In this document: positions 18,483 through 28,178 of the stretch, piece by piece
Numbering within the stretch: position 1 is the first letter of the stretch
Layout: every line of letters starts with the position of its first letter
The notes under the pieces: generated by a model
What the model was told of the DNA's origin: nothing
Seen by the model: the letters and a program-made list of their open reading frames with translations, nothing else
The model's database searches: none
Position numbers and translations under genes: made by a program
Source: an uncultured Clostridia bacterium
GTDB lineage: Bacteria > Bacillota > Clostridia > Christensenellales > Borkfalkiaceae
Direction of reading: 5' to 3'
DNA length: 30,827 nt
Assembly (NCBI GenBank): GCA_947589585.1
Contig: CANQCA010000004.1
Span: forward strand, 1 to 30,827

Positions 18483-21400
18483 ATGAAAACCATGAAACGT
18501 TTGATGAGCCTTGTTTTGTGTCTCATGCTCGGCGTTGCGCCGTTCTTTACGGCGTGCGGCGAGAACGGTGAACCTACGCAATATACGATCTCATTCTATC
18601 AGGATTCCGCCGCGGAGACCGCCTTCGATACCATGAAGGTAGAAAAGGGCAAGGTGCCCGATCTTTCGGGCGTCACCCCTCCCGAAAAGTCGGGTGAGGA
18701 ATTCGTCGGTTGGACGGATGCCCGCAACTCGAGCACGCCTTACGATACGACGAAGGCCGTCGAAGCAGATCTCGATCTCTACGGTATGTGGCAGCCTGCG
18801 GTAGGGAAAAAGGTGAAGGTCACCTTTGATTTCAACTATGAAGGCTCCAAGAGCGTCGTGAAAGAGGGCGGTGTCGGCGGCCCGCTCGAATTCCCCGTGG
18901 CAGAGCGCGAATATTACGTATTCAAGGGCTGGTGCCGCGATAAGAACGGCGAGACCCCCTACGAGTCTCTCAACTATCCCGATTCCGCGCTCACGCTCTA
19001 TGCCAAGTGGGAACTTGCGCAGGGCGCAGTCCTCGTGACGTTTATGCTCGGCGACGAGAAATTTACGGATATCGCCACGGCGAATGGCGGCAAGGTAACG
19101 GCGCCCGCCTGCGACCCGGCCGAATATGTGTTCCTCAAGTGGGTCGATGGAGACGGCGAACCTGTCAACTTCCAAACCACCGTATTCAACCAATCGACGA
19201 CGATCTATGCCGACTATTACAGCAGGGGGCTCGAAGTCGATGGCAACGAAGTAATCGGCTATGATGAAGACTACGGCAAGAATGTTGTCGTACCCGCAAC
19301 TTGGTATGGCGACGACGGAACGGATGAGGGTCAACCGATCACGACGATTGCCGACCTCGGGGGCATCAACTGCGAAACCATTGTCCTCGCAGAGGGCATC
19401 ACGACCATCGGAAACAGCGCCTTCGCAAACGACTCGTCCCTCAAAAAGATCGTCATTCCCACGACGGTCACCTCCATCGGTACGGGCATCTTCCAGGGGT
19501 GCGATAGCCTTGTGGAAAAGCACTTCGAGGGCAACAATACGCTCGAAGTAGTGGATGGTATCGTACTCAGCGCGGATAAGACGACGGCGCTCCTCTATGT
19601 CGGCGATGCGCCCAACGCAACGGTCAACGTGCCCGCAACCGTCACGCGCATCGAGAAGTTCGCTTTCTCGTATGCCAACATTCAAAAGCTCGTCGTGCCC
19701 GACACCGTGGAAGCGATCGTCGAGAACGCCTTTGCCAACAGCCTCATCCGCGAAGCGGAAGTCAGCATCAAGGCGGGGAAACAGGCATATTTGCCGCAGA
19801 ATGCGTTCAACGGCTCTTCGCTCCTCACCAAGGTGACGCTCTCCGCCTCGATCACGACCATTCAAGTTTCCGCATTTGAAAACTGCCTGTCTCTTTCCGA
19901 CATCACGATCAACGCAGAGACGATCAACCTTAGGAACAGGGCGTTCTATTATTGTAGCGCGCTCGAAAGTTTCCCCTTCGATAAGGTCAATGAGTTGGGA
20001 GACAACGTGTTCGCCTTTGCGGGCATCAAGGAATTTTCCTTCAATGGAACTGTAACCGAAGTCAAAGCAAATTATTTTGCGAATTGGGATAACTTGGAAA
20101 CGGTCACCCTTCCCAAATCCATTACGACGATCGGCGAGAGCGCCTTTGATGGGTGCGCCGCGCTCACGACCTTGAATATTGCAGCGGATTCGGAGCTCAA
20201 GGAGATCGGCGCTCGCGCCTTTGCGGGCACCAAGCTCGCCGAACTCGACCTCACGGCCTGCACCAAGCTCGAAACCATCGGCGAGTATGCTTTCAGCGGC
20301 TGCGCCTCGATCACGAGCGTCAAACTGCCCGATAGTCTCCACACCATCGGTGCACGCGTATTTTCCGGCTGCTCCGCGATCGAGGAGATGACTCTTCCCT
20401 TTGTCGGTTCGCACGACTACGAGGGCTTCAAGTCTTTCTTCAAGGATAGCTTCATCCCTACGTACTGCGCGCAGCTTGCCTATCAATACTTGACGAGCAC
20501 ACAGCACTATCTCGATCTCTATGAACAAGATCCGGAAGGGTTTGCCAATCAATATATGTCGCCGGATCTTCGGGTATGGTATGAATTGCATAAGGACGGC
20601 AAGGAAGCCGATTATTACCAAAAGTCGCTCACCGAGGTATTCAGCACGGCGCAGCTCTTCGGGTATATTTTCGATGGCAATTCCTATGCGGGTAGCACCC
20701 TCATTCAGCAGTATATGTCTGTGGGGGATTCGGGTACGCCCACAACGTATAACTTCTACATTCCCACGTCCCTGAAAAAGATCACGGTGACGGGGAAAGC
20801 GGTCACGGCGTATGCGTTCAACTCCATGGTCTCCTATACGGGCACCTTCGCGTTCACGAATAAGCTCGAGGACATCGGCGAGAGCGCGTTCCGCACCGAC
20901 ACGGCGATCCCCGCCTTCGATTTCTCCACGGCAACCAACCTGAAGACGATCGGGGCAAACGCCTTCTCGAGCGATCGCGGTCTCACCCAAGTCGTATTCC
21001 CCGATTCCCTCGAGGTCGTCGGGGCAAGCGCCTTCCGCTTCTGCTCCAACCTTGCGAGTGTGCAAGTCCCTACGGCATCAACGGCAAAGCCCCTCGTCCT
21101 CGGCGCATATGCGTTCGGCGACTGCACGTCCTTGAGCTCTTTCTACGGCAAGGGCGATACTCCCGTGGAGGGCACGTTCAAATTTAAGAACGTCAACCTC
21201 TCCAACTACACCTTCCTCAACTGCAGCAAGCTGCAGGTCGTCGAGAGTCCCGAATCTGTCGGCTTCATCCTCGGCTATTATGGGTCGGAGGGCACCCAGC
21301 TCATGTGCAATCCGTTCTATACGGATAGCCTCATCGAGGTCAAATTCCCCACGGATGTAGAAAATTACCGCTATACCCTTCCCAAACTTTCGGCCACCGG

Positions 21401-23297
21401 CTTAGTGCCCACCCCGGAGGAAGCCGAGCGGCAGGGCTTTGTGGAGGGTTGCATCCCCGGGCGGCTCTTCTACGGTTGCGGCGGCTTGACGAAGTTCAAT
21501 GCGGATGCGGAGCACGATGTCGTCATTCCCGCGGGCGCTACGGCGATCGGGCCCTACGCCTTCCAGGCATACACGGGGCCTTCCGTTCCCAATATGCCCA
21601 TCGAGACCATCTCCTTCCCCGACAGTTTGAAAAAGATCTACGAGGGCGCCTTCGGGCACACCGACCTCAAAGATGTGGATGCGAGCATGGTGGAAGATCT
21701 CTCGAGCGGCTTCGATTTTGCGAACAAGCTCGAGCGCATCATCATCTCCAAGACGTTGGAACTCACCCCGCAGGTGCTCCGTTCCTGCGCCAGCCTCAAG
21801 ACGGTCGCCCTCAAAGACGCAGCGGGAACCGTCACCGAGGAGAAGGGCGTTGTGCTCCTTCCCGATGGAACGACGAAGATCCCCAACTACGCCTTCCAGA
21901 ATTCGGGCATCGAAGTGGTGAGACTCAGCAGTGCCATCGAAACCATCGGCACCTATTCGTTCTACGGTGCGGAGTGCTTGGAAACGGTCGAACTTCCCGC
22001 CGAACTTAAAACCGTCGGCAACGGCGCGTTCGAGCGTTGCTTCGGGCTGACAAACGTCAAGTTCGCCGAGAGCGGCAAACTCAACTACATCGGGAATGCC
22101 GCATTTGAGTACTGCACGTCGCTCCAAAAGATCACCATTCCCGAGGGCGTTGTCTACCTCGGCGCGGATGCCTTCATGGGGAGCATCAAATTGGAGACGG
22201 TCATCCTTCCCTCCACGCTCTTCTATGCGGGCGGCTCGAGCCTGTTCTGCAACTGCCTGTCCCTCAAGGAAGTCGTGCTCCTCGGCAGCGTGCCTCCGCA
22301 GGTCGATTTTGATATCGCGGATACTTCCTACGCCTACTCGGCATTCAACATTGCCGACCAAAACTACATCGCGTCCATTCCTGCGGCGGTTGCGGCGGAA
22401 CTTGCAAAGCTTCCCCAAACCGTCACGCAGAACGACCGCACCATGGTGGAGAACCTCAAAGACTTCGAGAATTATTTCGTCAAGGAGAACGGCCTCAAGA
22501 TCTATATTCCCGAGGATGCGAAGTCGCTCTATGATGAGAACATCGCAAACGGTCTCCGCGTCGTGGGCGGCACCCAAAACGGCAAGGGTCAGCGCAAAGA
22601 CTTCGGCTGGCACAACTACAAGAGTGCGTTCACAACCTTTGAAAGCGGCGTCTTCGCCGAACAGGGCAGTACCTCTCCCATCGCGGTCTATGCCGCGGCG
22701 GATGGAAAGATCTGGCTCAAGAACGGCTCCGCCGCCATGGTGGAGGGTACGAACTACACGGCGGGCGACTACACCTACAACGCAGAGACGAACGCCCTCA
22801 CCAAGGGCAGCACGCTGATCAAGTCCATCGGCGGCGTCTATATGGATGTCACAGATACTTTCGCCACGGGCTCGGCGGCCGCTGCCGATAGGGATACCCG
22901 CCTTGCGCAGTTCCGTCCCCAGCTCGTGCTCGGCGCAAACGGCGCCGCCGCGATGTACGTCTACGATGCAGGCGGCAAACAACCGGACGAAGCAAGCAAC
23001 ACCCTGTATGTTCCCAACCTCTACTACGGCACGTATACGCTCGCATGGAGTGGCGATACCCTCACCGTTTCGCTCAACTTCTCCAAGCTCACGTTTGTCG
23101 GCTTCGCCAGCAACTACGCGAACATCCAAGTGAGCGACATCAAGGATTCGGAGGAGGCCGCGGCGAGGACGATCACCTTCACCCTCACGGAGCAGAGCGG
23201 CGTATTTACCTCGTCTGCCGTCACGGGCACCAAGCTCGGCGACGTATCAATCGTATTCACCCGCGGCTGCACTGTAACGGACACCGTAACGGACTAA
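18483..23297 (+). CDS. BspA-like LRR_5 surface lipoprotein, 1604 aa, with unknown C-terminal domain
   Basis: AGGAGG begins right after the previous stop, 6 bases before the ATG. A second ATG three codons in (MKRLMSLV) is possible but less well spaced. The signal peptide ends FFTAC with lipidated Cys25. Three InlB-like repeats occupy about 30-245 (FVGWTD, VFKGWC, FLKWVDG cores). LRR_5 repeats extend from about 250 to 1270. They are interrupted at about 648-760 by a helix-rich stretch rich in Tyr and Gln, sitting between the LPFVG and FGYIF halves of a cassette known from BspA proteins. The last 230 residues (about 1370-1604) are a beta-rich domain I do not recognise, with segments such as GVYMDVTDTFATG and LYYGTYTLAWSGD. 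The protein is probably surface-exposed and involved in binding. It is 12 bases before the next lipoprotein gene. Confidence 0.9.
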   Translation: MKTMKRLMSLVLCLMLGVAPFFTACGENGEPTQYTISFYQDSAAETAFDTMKVEKGKVPDLSGVTPPEKSGEEFVGWTDARNSSTPYDTTKAVEADLDLYGMWQPAVGKKVKVTFDFNYEGSKSVVKEGGVGGPLEFPVAEREYYVFKGWCRDKNGETPYESLNYPDSALTLYAKWELAQGAVLVTFMLGDEKFTDIATANGGKVTAPACDPAEYVFLKWVDGDGEPVNFQTTVFNQSTTIYADYYSRGLEVDGNEVIGYDEDYGKNVVVPATWYGDDGTDEGQPITTIADLGGINCETIVLAEGITTIGNSAFANDSSLKKIVIPTTVTSIGTGIFQGCDSLVEKHFEGNNTLEVVDGIVLSADKTTALLYVGDAPNATVNVPATVTRIEKFAFSYANIQKLVVPDTVEAIVENAFANSLIREAEVSIKAGKQAYLPQNAFNGSSLLTKVTLSASITTIQVSAFENCLSLSDITINAETINLRNRAFYYCSALESFPFDKVNELGDNVFAFAGIKEFSFNGTVTEVKANYFANWDNLETVTLPKSITTIGESAFDGCAALTTLNIAADSELKEIGARAFAGTKLAELDLTACTKLETIGEYAFSGCASITSVKLPDSLHTIGARVFSGCSAIEEMTLPFVGSHDYEGFKSFFKDSFIPTYCAQLAYQYLTSTQHYLDLYEQDPEGFANQYMSPDLRVWYELHKDGKEADYYQKSLTEVFSTAQLFGYIFDGNSYAGSTLIQQYMSVGDSGTPTTYNFYIPTSLKKITVTGKAVTAYAFNSMVSYTGTFAFTNKLEDIGESAFRTDTAIPAFDFSTATNLKTIGANAFSSDRGLTQVVFPDSLEVVGASAFRFCSNLASVQVPTASTAKPLVLGAYAFGDCTSLSSFYGKGDTPVEGTFKFKNVNLSNYTFLNCSKLQVVESPESVGFILGYYGSEGTQLMCNPFYTDSLIEVKFPTDVENYRYTLPKLSATGLVPTPEEAERQGFVEGCIPGRLFYGCGGLTKFNADAEHDVVIPAGATAIGPYAFQAYTGPSVPNMPIETISFPDSLKKIYEGAFGHTDLKDVDASMVEDLSSGFDFANKLERIIISKTLELTPQVLRSCASLKTVALKDAAGTVTEEKGVVLLPDGTTKIPNYAFQNSGIEVVRLSSAIETIGTYSFYGAECLETVELPAELKTVGNGAFERCFGLTNVKFAESGKLNYIGNAAFEYCTSLQKITIPEGVVYLGADAFMGSIKLETVILPSTLFYAGGSSLFCNCLSLKEVVLLGSVPPQVDFDIADTSYAYSAFNIADQNYIASIPAAVAAELAKLPQTVTQNDRTMVENLKDFENYFVKENGLKIYIPEDAKSLYDENIANGLRVVGGTQNGKGQRKDFGWHNYKSAFTTFESGVFAEQGSTSPIAVYAAADGKIWLKNGSAAMVEGTNYTAGDYTYNAETNALTKGSTLIKSIGGVYMDVTDTFATGSAAAADRDTRLAQFRPQLVLGANGAAAMYVYDAGGKQPDEASNTLYVPNLYYGTYTLAWSGDTLTVSLNFSKLTFVGFASNYANIQVSDIKDSEEAAARTITFTLTEQSGVFTSSAVTGTKLGDVSIVFTRGCTVTDTVTD

Positions 23298-23309
23298 TCG
23301 AGGAATAGG

Positions 23310-24485
23310 ATGAAGAAAAGAAAACTTTTGATTTGCATCCTCCTGCTCGCGCTTGCGACGATGCTCGCAAGCGCCTGCGGGGGAGAGAAGAGCGCCGAGC
23401 AGATCGCAAGGGAAAACGGTGCGACGGTGAAAATCACGCTCGATCTCGCCGGCGGCTCCTCAAGCGGGCAGTCGTACAGGTATCTCTATATCCACGAGAA
23501 CACGCCCATCGCTCTTCCGTGGGAAGAATACGGCGGAAAGGGGATCATCTACCCGCCTTCATATGATGAAGGCTACCGCCTTGTCGGCTTCTATCACGGC
23601 ACGAAGGATGAAGAGGGCAATATTACCTATGGCGAAGAGTGGAAGCGCAGCGAGCGGTTCAGTGAAGATACCACCCTTTACGCGCGCTGGGCTCCGCGTT
23701 TTGCGTTCCGTGTGCTCGATGCAGAGGGAAATCTCATCAAGGATTTCTACGTCGATGTCGGAGAGGCGTTGGATACAAGAGATTCCGCCGCGGGAAAGGT
23801 GGAAGGGTATACCTTCATCGCCTATTATAAGGACAAGGACTTCCAAACCCCGTGGGATGAAACGTTCGTGCATCCCGGCTACCCCGAGGGCGTCGATTTA
23901 GAGACGGCAGAGCCCGAAGACTACATCGTCACGCTCTATGCGGACTACGTCGAAGGCGATTATAAAAAGGTCTACAAGCCGAGGGATTTCACGACCGCAG
24001 CCAACTATTGGCTCATAGGGGAAAATGGCGTTCTCGACTTTGAAGGCGAGTCGTTCCCCGTATTCAACCAGTTTAAGGGTAAGATCGTCGGGAACGGGGT
24101 CATAATCAAGAATGCGGTCATCACGCGCGAGAACACCTCGAGCGAAAATATCGGCATATTCGGAAAGCTCAGCGGCGCGTCGATCTCCGATGTCACGTTT
24201 GAAAACTGCTCCATGACCGTCAAATTCACCCGCCGCCCGCAGGGCGTGGTCGCCGTCAAGGCCGGCTTCCTCGCAGGCTCGGCGGAAAACACCTCGCTCA
24301 CGAACGTCACGTTTACAAACTGCGCGCTCACCATCGATATCGCACAGGGAACGGGCGGCGATCCCGTCGTTCCCTGTGAATACGAGGGTACGGAAAGTCC
24401 CATTTGGTCGAACCGCGATGCGGACGTCGAGAATAAGAACTCACTGCAAAACGTGAATGGCGAAGTTACATTACATGTCAATTAA
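23310..24485 (+). CDS. Surface lipoprotein with InlB-type repeats and GLUG/beta-helix-like domain, 391 aa
   Basis: The signal peptide ends LASAC with Cys23. A GAGGA site precedes the ATG by about 7 bases. Two InlB-like repeats span about 38-130 and 131-220 (RLVGFYHG, TFIAYYKD, then LYARW and LYADY endings). From about 231 to 346 the pattern changes to short beta-helical coils: FKGKIVGNGVIIKNAVI, NIGIFGKLSGASISDVTFEN and AGFLAGSAENTSLTNVTF. This resembles GLUG motifs of secreted Bacillota proteins. There are no LRR_5 repeats, unlike the three lipoproteins upstream. The tail carries an isolated PVVPCEYEG cysteine. It lies between the adhesin block and the ABC transporter, with only 27 bases before the solute-binding protein gene. 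Function is unknown; a surface-binding or presenting role is inferred from company. Confidence 0.85.
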   Translation: MKKRKLLICILLLALATMLASACGGEKSAEQIARENGATVKITLDLAGGSSSGQSYRYLYIHENTPIALPWEEYGGKGIIYPPSYDEGYRLVGFYHGTKDEEGNITYGEEWKRSERFSEDTTLYARWAPRFAFRVLDAEGNLIKDFYVDVGEALDTRDSAAGKVEGYTFIAYYKDKDFQTPWDETFVHPGYPEGVDLETAEPEDYIVTLYADYVEGDYKKVYKPRDFTTAANYWLIGENGVLDFEGESFPVFNQFKGKIVGNGVIIKNAVITRENTSSENIGIFGKLSGASISDVTFENCSMTVKFTRRPQGVVAVKAGFLAGSAENTSLTNVTFTNCALTIDIAQGTGGDPVVPCEYEGTESPIWSNRDADVENKNSLQNVNGEVTLHVN

Positions 24486-24512
24486 CAAAAAACTCTTAGG
24501 AGAGATTCAGTT

Positions 24513-27170
24513 ATGAAAAAGAAGTTTGCAACTGCACTTTCGGTGATATTCGTCGGTGCCATCGTGTTGCCCGTCGCTGCATGCGGCGGCCGCACGCAGG
24601 CTCGAGATCCCGAAAAAGATCCGCTCGTCATGAGCATCCAGCCCGTTGAGATGTTGTTCAATCCCTTCTTCTCGACGGCAGGCACCGATTCCAGCGTCGT
24701 CGGTATGACGCAGATCTCCATGCTTTCCGCCGATAAGGATGGCAACATCGCGTTCGGCGACGAAGAGCCCTGCGTCGTAAAGGATTATTCCATCCGCTAT
24801 GAGGATGCGAGCGGCGCTCCCACCGCAACCGGTTCGGACGACGGTTATTCCATCTATCAGTTTGTCATCAAGAAGGGGATCAAGTTCTCGGACGGCGTCG
24901 ACCTCACGATAAAGGACGTCCTCTTTAACCTCTATATGTACCTCGACCCCGTGTACACGGGCTCGAGCACCATCTATTCCACCGACATCGTCGGGCTGGA
25001 GTTCTATCGCTCGCTTGGGCTTTCCACGGGCGACGACAAACACGAATCTCCCATCGATTCGACGGCCGAGACCAACGCCTCGCAGCGCTGGGCAAATCTT
25101 GCGGACTACATGACGACAAATGAAAACGCAAGCACACTCACCGAGGAGGAGATCGCGCAGGCCGTGGCGGATACCAAGGAGCTCGCCGGGCTGTTCCGTC
25201 AGGAAGTGAACAACGACTGGGCGAGCGCGGGCGAGAGCCTCGAAAATTATCAGAAGGAGTACAACGTCAGCGAGCAGTGGGAGGTCTATCTCCTTCTCGA
25301 AGGCGTCATGAACATCAAGATCGAGAACGGAAAGCCCAAAAAGACCAACGGCAAGTACGATATCGATGAACAAACGATCCCCAACTCCACCGAGCTTTCC
25401 TCGCACGACCAATCCGCTATGACGGATTTCGTCTTTGAATATTATCAGGGTAACACCGCTTCCGCAGGCAACGGGCGCGGTTCTCTCACCAAGTTTGTCG
25501 AGGTCATGAGCTGGGCGTCCGGCTCTACGCTTCGCAGCAACATCACGGCGGAAGAGAAGAGCAAGATCATCAAAGAGAACATCGAGAAAGGCGATACGCC
25601 CGAGACCATCGATGGCATCACGGTCGTCAAGGGCGATAAGTTTGTCTCCTCCGCAGAGAGCAAGCAGAAGTCCGCGTACGACGCAAGTTACGATGTTCTG
25701 CAGATCCGCGTAAACGGCATCGACCCCAAGGCAGTCTGGAACTTCGGGTTTACCGTTGCGCCCATGCACTATTATTCGGACGCATCTCTCTCGAACGAAT
25801 ACGATGAGACGGTGGACTATCATGCATTCAACGCGCCCGGCACACCGGGGTACGACGATACGCAGGCTATCAGCTTCGGCTTCCCGATGGGCGACTACCG
25901 CTACATGACGCAGGTCGTGCAGGCGCGCAACCACGTTCCGATGGGCGCGGGCATCTATAAGGCGACCAACATTTCTGGCGCTTCCGATTTCGCTACCCTC
26001 AACGGCACCACGTCGGGCAACTTCTACGATGGCAGCATGGTGTACTACGAGCGCAATCCCTACTTCTACACGACCTTCGCGGAGACGACCACCGAGGATA
26101 ACAACGTGAAGATCAAATATATGCGCTACAAGATCGTCGATACCGCCAACGTGCTCAACTCGCTTGTAACGCAGCAGATCGACTACGCCGATGTCGGAGC
26201 GACGCCCGAGAACCAAAACGAGGTCTCTCGCCATTCTGACTTCTTGTCGCAGGCAATGACCAAGACGAACGGCTACGGCTATATCGGCATCAACGCAAAA
26301 TATGTGCAGAACATCTACATCCGCAGAGCAATGATGTCCGTCATGGATGCGAGCCTCGTGCGGTCGTACTACCCCGGTACGCTTTCAAGCACCCTTACCC
26401 GTCCCATGACGACCTGCTCTTGGGTCTATAACAATTCGGATGGCACCATGTGGGAGCCCGAGGCGGTGTATTCCTTCAGCTACACCGATTACAGCGATCC
26501 CGCAAAGAGGGAGGATTCCCTCAAAGAGTACAACAAGTGGATGGATATGGCGCGCGATGCGGATGCTCTTCGGGTGACCTCAAGCGGTTCCTATGAGTAC
26601 AAGACGGATACGGGTTGGAAGCCCTTGAAGTTCACCTTTACCATTGCCGGCGGCACGGACGATCACCCCGCCTATCAAACGCTTCAAGCCGCCTGCAACG
26701 TGCTCAACGACAACGGCTGGCAGATCTCCATCAACCCCAATTCCCGCGCCCTCACCGAGCTCTCCACGGGCAGCCTCGCGGTCTGGTGCGCCGCATGGTC
26801 GTCGACCATCGACCCCGATATGTTCCAGGTCTATCACATGGAATCCAAGGCGACGAACACCCTTGCATGGGGGTACGATTGGATCAAGTCGAACAGTGGC
26901 GAACTCGCTTCGGAGGATTATAAGATCCTCGAAGACCTCTCCGATCTCATCGACAAAGGCCGTTCGGTGAATGAGCAGTCCGCCCGCAGCGCCATCTATC
27001 GCCAAGCGCTTGATAAGCTCATGGAGCTCGCCGTAGAGTTCCCGCTCTATCAGAGGAATGACTTGTACGTTTACAACAAGAGCGTCATCGATGAAAAGAC
27101 GCTCAATCAAGAACCCACGTCTTACAGCAGCCCCATGGATGAGATTTGGAAGGTCGAGTATTGCAAGTAA
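24513..27170 (+). CDS. oppA: Oligopeptide-type ABC transporter solute-binding lipoprotein, 885 aa
   Basis: A lipoprotein of SBP family 5 (OppA/DppA type). The signal peptide ends PVAAC with Cys24. An AGGAGA site lies 9 bases before the ATG. Family landmarks include the early EMLFNPFFSTAG segment, the FVIKKGIKFSDGVDLTIKDV motif near residue 120 and the IGINAKYVQNIYIRRAMMS segment near 590. A C-terminal lobe contains WSSTIDPDMFQVYH. Typical members have 500-600 residues. The excess is largely one insertion at about 160-390, helix-rich at first (TEEEIAQAVADTKELAGLF), after which the fold resumes at DVLQIRVNGIDPKAVWNFG. It should capture peptides outside the membrane and pass them to the permeases encoded next. 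Peptide specificity (Opp, Dpp or other ligand) cannot be read from sequence. Confidence 0.9.
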   Translation: MKKKFATALSVIFVGAIVLPVAACGGRTQARDPEKDPLVMSIQPVEMLFNPFFSTAGTDSSVVGMTQISMLSADKDGNIAFGDEEPCVVKDYSIRYEDASGAPTATGSDDGYSIYQFVIKKGIKFSDGVDLTIKDVLFNLYMYLDPVYTGSSTIYSTDIVGLEFYRSLGLSTGDDKHESPIDSTAETNASQRWANLADYMTTNENASTLTEEEIAQAVADTKELAGLFRQEVNNDWASAGESLENYQKEYNVSEQWEVYLLLEGVMNIKIENGKPKKTNGKYDIDEQTIPNSTELSSHDQSAMTDFVFEYYQGNTASAGNGRGSLTKFVEVMSWASGSTLRSNITAEEKSKIIKENIEKGDTPETIDGITVVKGDKFVSSAESKQKSAYDASYDVLQIRVNGIDPKAVWNFGFTVAPMHYYSDASLSNEYDETVDYHAFNAPGTPGYDDTQAISFGFPMGDYRYMTQVVQARNHVPMGAGIYKATNISGASDFATLNGTTSGNFYDGSMVYYERNPYFYTTFAETTTEDNNVKIKYMRYKIVDTANVLNSLVTQQIDYADVGATPENQNEVSRHSDFLSQAMTKTNGYGYIGINAKYVQNIYIRRAMMSVMDASLVRSYYPGTLSSTLTRPMTTCSWVYNNSDGTMWEPEAVYSFSYTDYSDPAKREDSLKEYNKWMDMARDADALRVTSSGSYEYKTDTGWKPLKFTFTIAGGTDDHPAYQTLQAACNVLNDNGWQISINPNSRALTELSTGSLAVWCAAWSSTIDPDMFQVYHMESKATNTLAWGYDWIKSNSGELASEDYKILEDLSDLIDKGRSVNEQSARSAIYRQALDKLMELAVEFPLYQRNDLYVYNKSVIDEKTLNQEPTSYSSPMDEIWKVEYCK

Positions 27171-27185
27171 CGAAAGGAGAAAGGG

Positions 27186-28169
27186 ATGTTCAAATATATC
27201 GTTAAGCGTATCTTGATCTCCATCATCGTCATATTCGGTGTGACCTTCATCACGTACGCTTTGTTCCGCCTGATGCCGGACAGTTATGTTTATACCAAGT
27301 TTGCGGCACAATCTGCCACCAATCCGAATTGGCAGGAACAGGCGGCGCGCGTTGAGCATCTGTACGGTCTTGATTTGGATGTATTCGCCGGGTATTTCCA
27401 TTGGCTGGGAAGTGCGCTCCAAGGGGATTTCGGGTATTCTTTTATCGACGGAGCTTCCGTCACGGAGAAGATCAAAGATTCCCTTCCCATTTCCTTTATC
27501 ATGTCGCTCATCGTTACGGTATTGCAGATCGGGATCGCACTTCCGCTCGGCATCAAGGCGGCAGTCAACCAATACGGGCCCACGGATTATATCACGACCG
27601 TGTTTACCATGCTCGGCATTTCCCTTCCGTCCTTCTTCTTTTCGGGTATTGTCATCAAGGTATTCGCGGTGGATCTCGGCTGGTTTGATGCAAGCCTCGG
27701 GTTACAATCCTCCAACTTTATAGGCAGCGGATGGGATCTATTCTGGAATCAGGCGTGGCATCTTGTCTTGCCCATCTTTGTCAGCACCGTACTGAGCCTC
27801 GGCGGTCTCATGCGCTATACGCGTACGAATATGCTCGAGGTCTTGAATGCGGACTATATCCGCACGGCGCGCGCAAAGGGCGTAAAGAGGCGCAGCATCA
27901 TCTATAAGCACGCCTTCAAGAACACGGCCATTCCGCTCGTCACGATGTTCTCCGGTATCCTCGCGGGTCTCTTCTGCGGTTCCATGATCATCGAGCAGAT
28001 CTTCGGCATACAGGGCATCGGGTATCAGTCTTATGTGGCTACCACACAGGGCGATATTCCGTTTGTCATGGCTTACAACACATTTATCGCGGTTTTAACG
28101 GTACTCGGCATCTTCCTTTCGGATATCCTTTATGCCATCGTCGATCCGCGCGTAAAACTCGGGAATTAG
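27186..28169 (+). CDS. oppB: Oligopeptide-type ABC transporter permease, OppB-like, 327 aa
   Basis: A binding-protein-dependent transport inner membrane component of the usual length for OppB/DppB. It begins with MFKYIVKRIL and a helix at about 8-28. A soluble extracellular loop contains HLYGLDLDVFAGYFHWLG and GDFGYSF, both family landmarks. Further helices lie at about 102-122, 134-160, 192-210, 250-270 and 294-318. The cytoplasmic EAA loop that contacts the ATPases is at about 223-246 (DYIRTARAKGVKRRSIIYKH), and the protein ends in the typical DPRVKLGN. AAGGAG lies 6 bases before the ATG and 15 bases separate it from the binding-protein gene. It pairs with the next permease to form the translocation path. 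Confidence 0.95.
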   Translation: MFKYIVKRILISIIVIFGVTFITYALFRLMPDSYVYTKFAAQSATNPNWQEQAARVEHLYGLDLDVFAGYFHWLGSALQGDFGYSFIDGASVTEKIKDSLPISFIMSLIVTVLQIGIALPLGIKAAVNQYGPTDYITTVFTMLGISLPSFFFSGIVIKVFAVDLGWFDASLGLQSSNFIGSGWDLFWNQAWHLVLPIFVSTVLSLGGLMRYTRTNMLEVLNADYIRTARAKGVKRRSIIYKHAFKNTAIPLVTMFSGILAGLFCGSMIIEQIFGIQGIGYQSYVATTQGDIPFVMAYNTFIAVLTVLGIFLSDILYAIVDPRVKLGN

Positions 28170-28178
28170 GAGGAAAAT

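Noticed and set aside
18591..21065. An 824-codon open frame antisense to the 1604-aa lipoprotein gene
   Set aside because: Same pattern as the other antisense frames: low-complexity Arg/Glu/Gly-rich translation, no ribosome binding site noted, and opposite clear LRR repeats.
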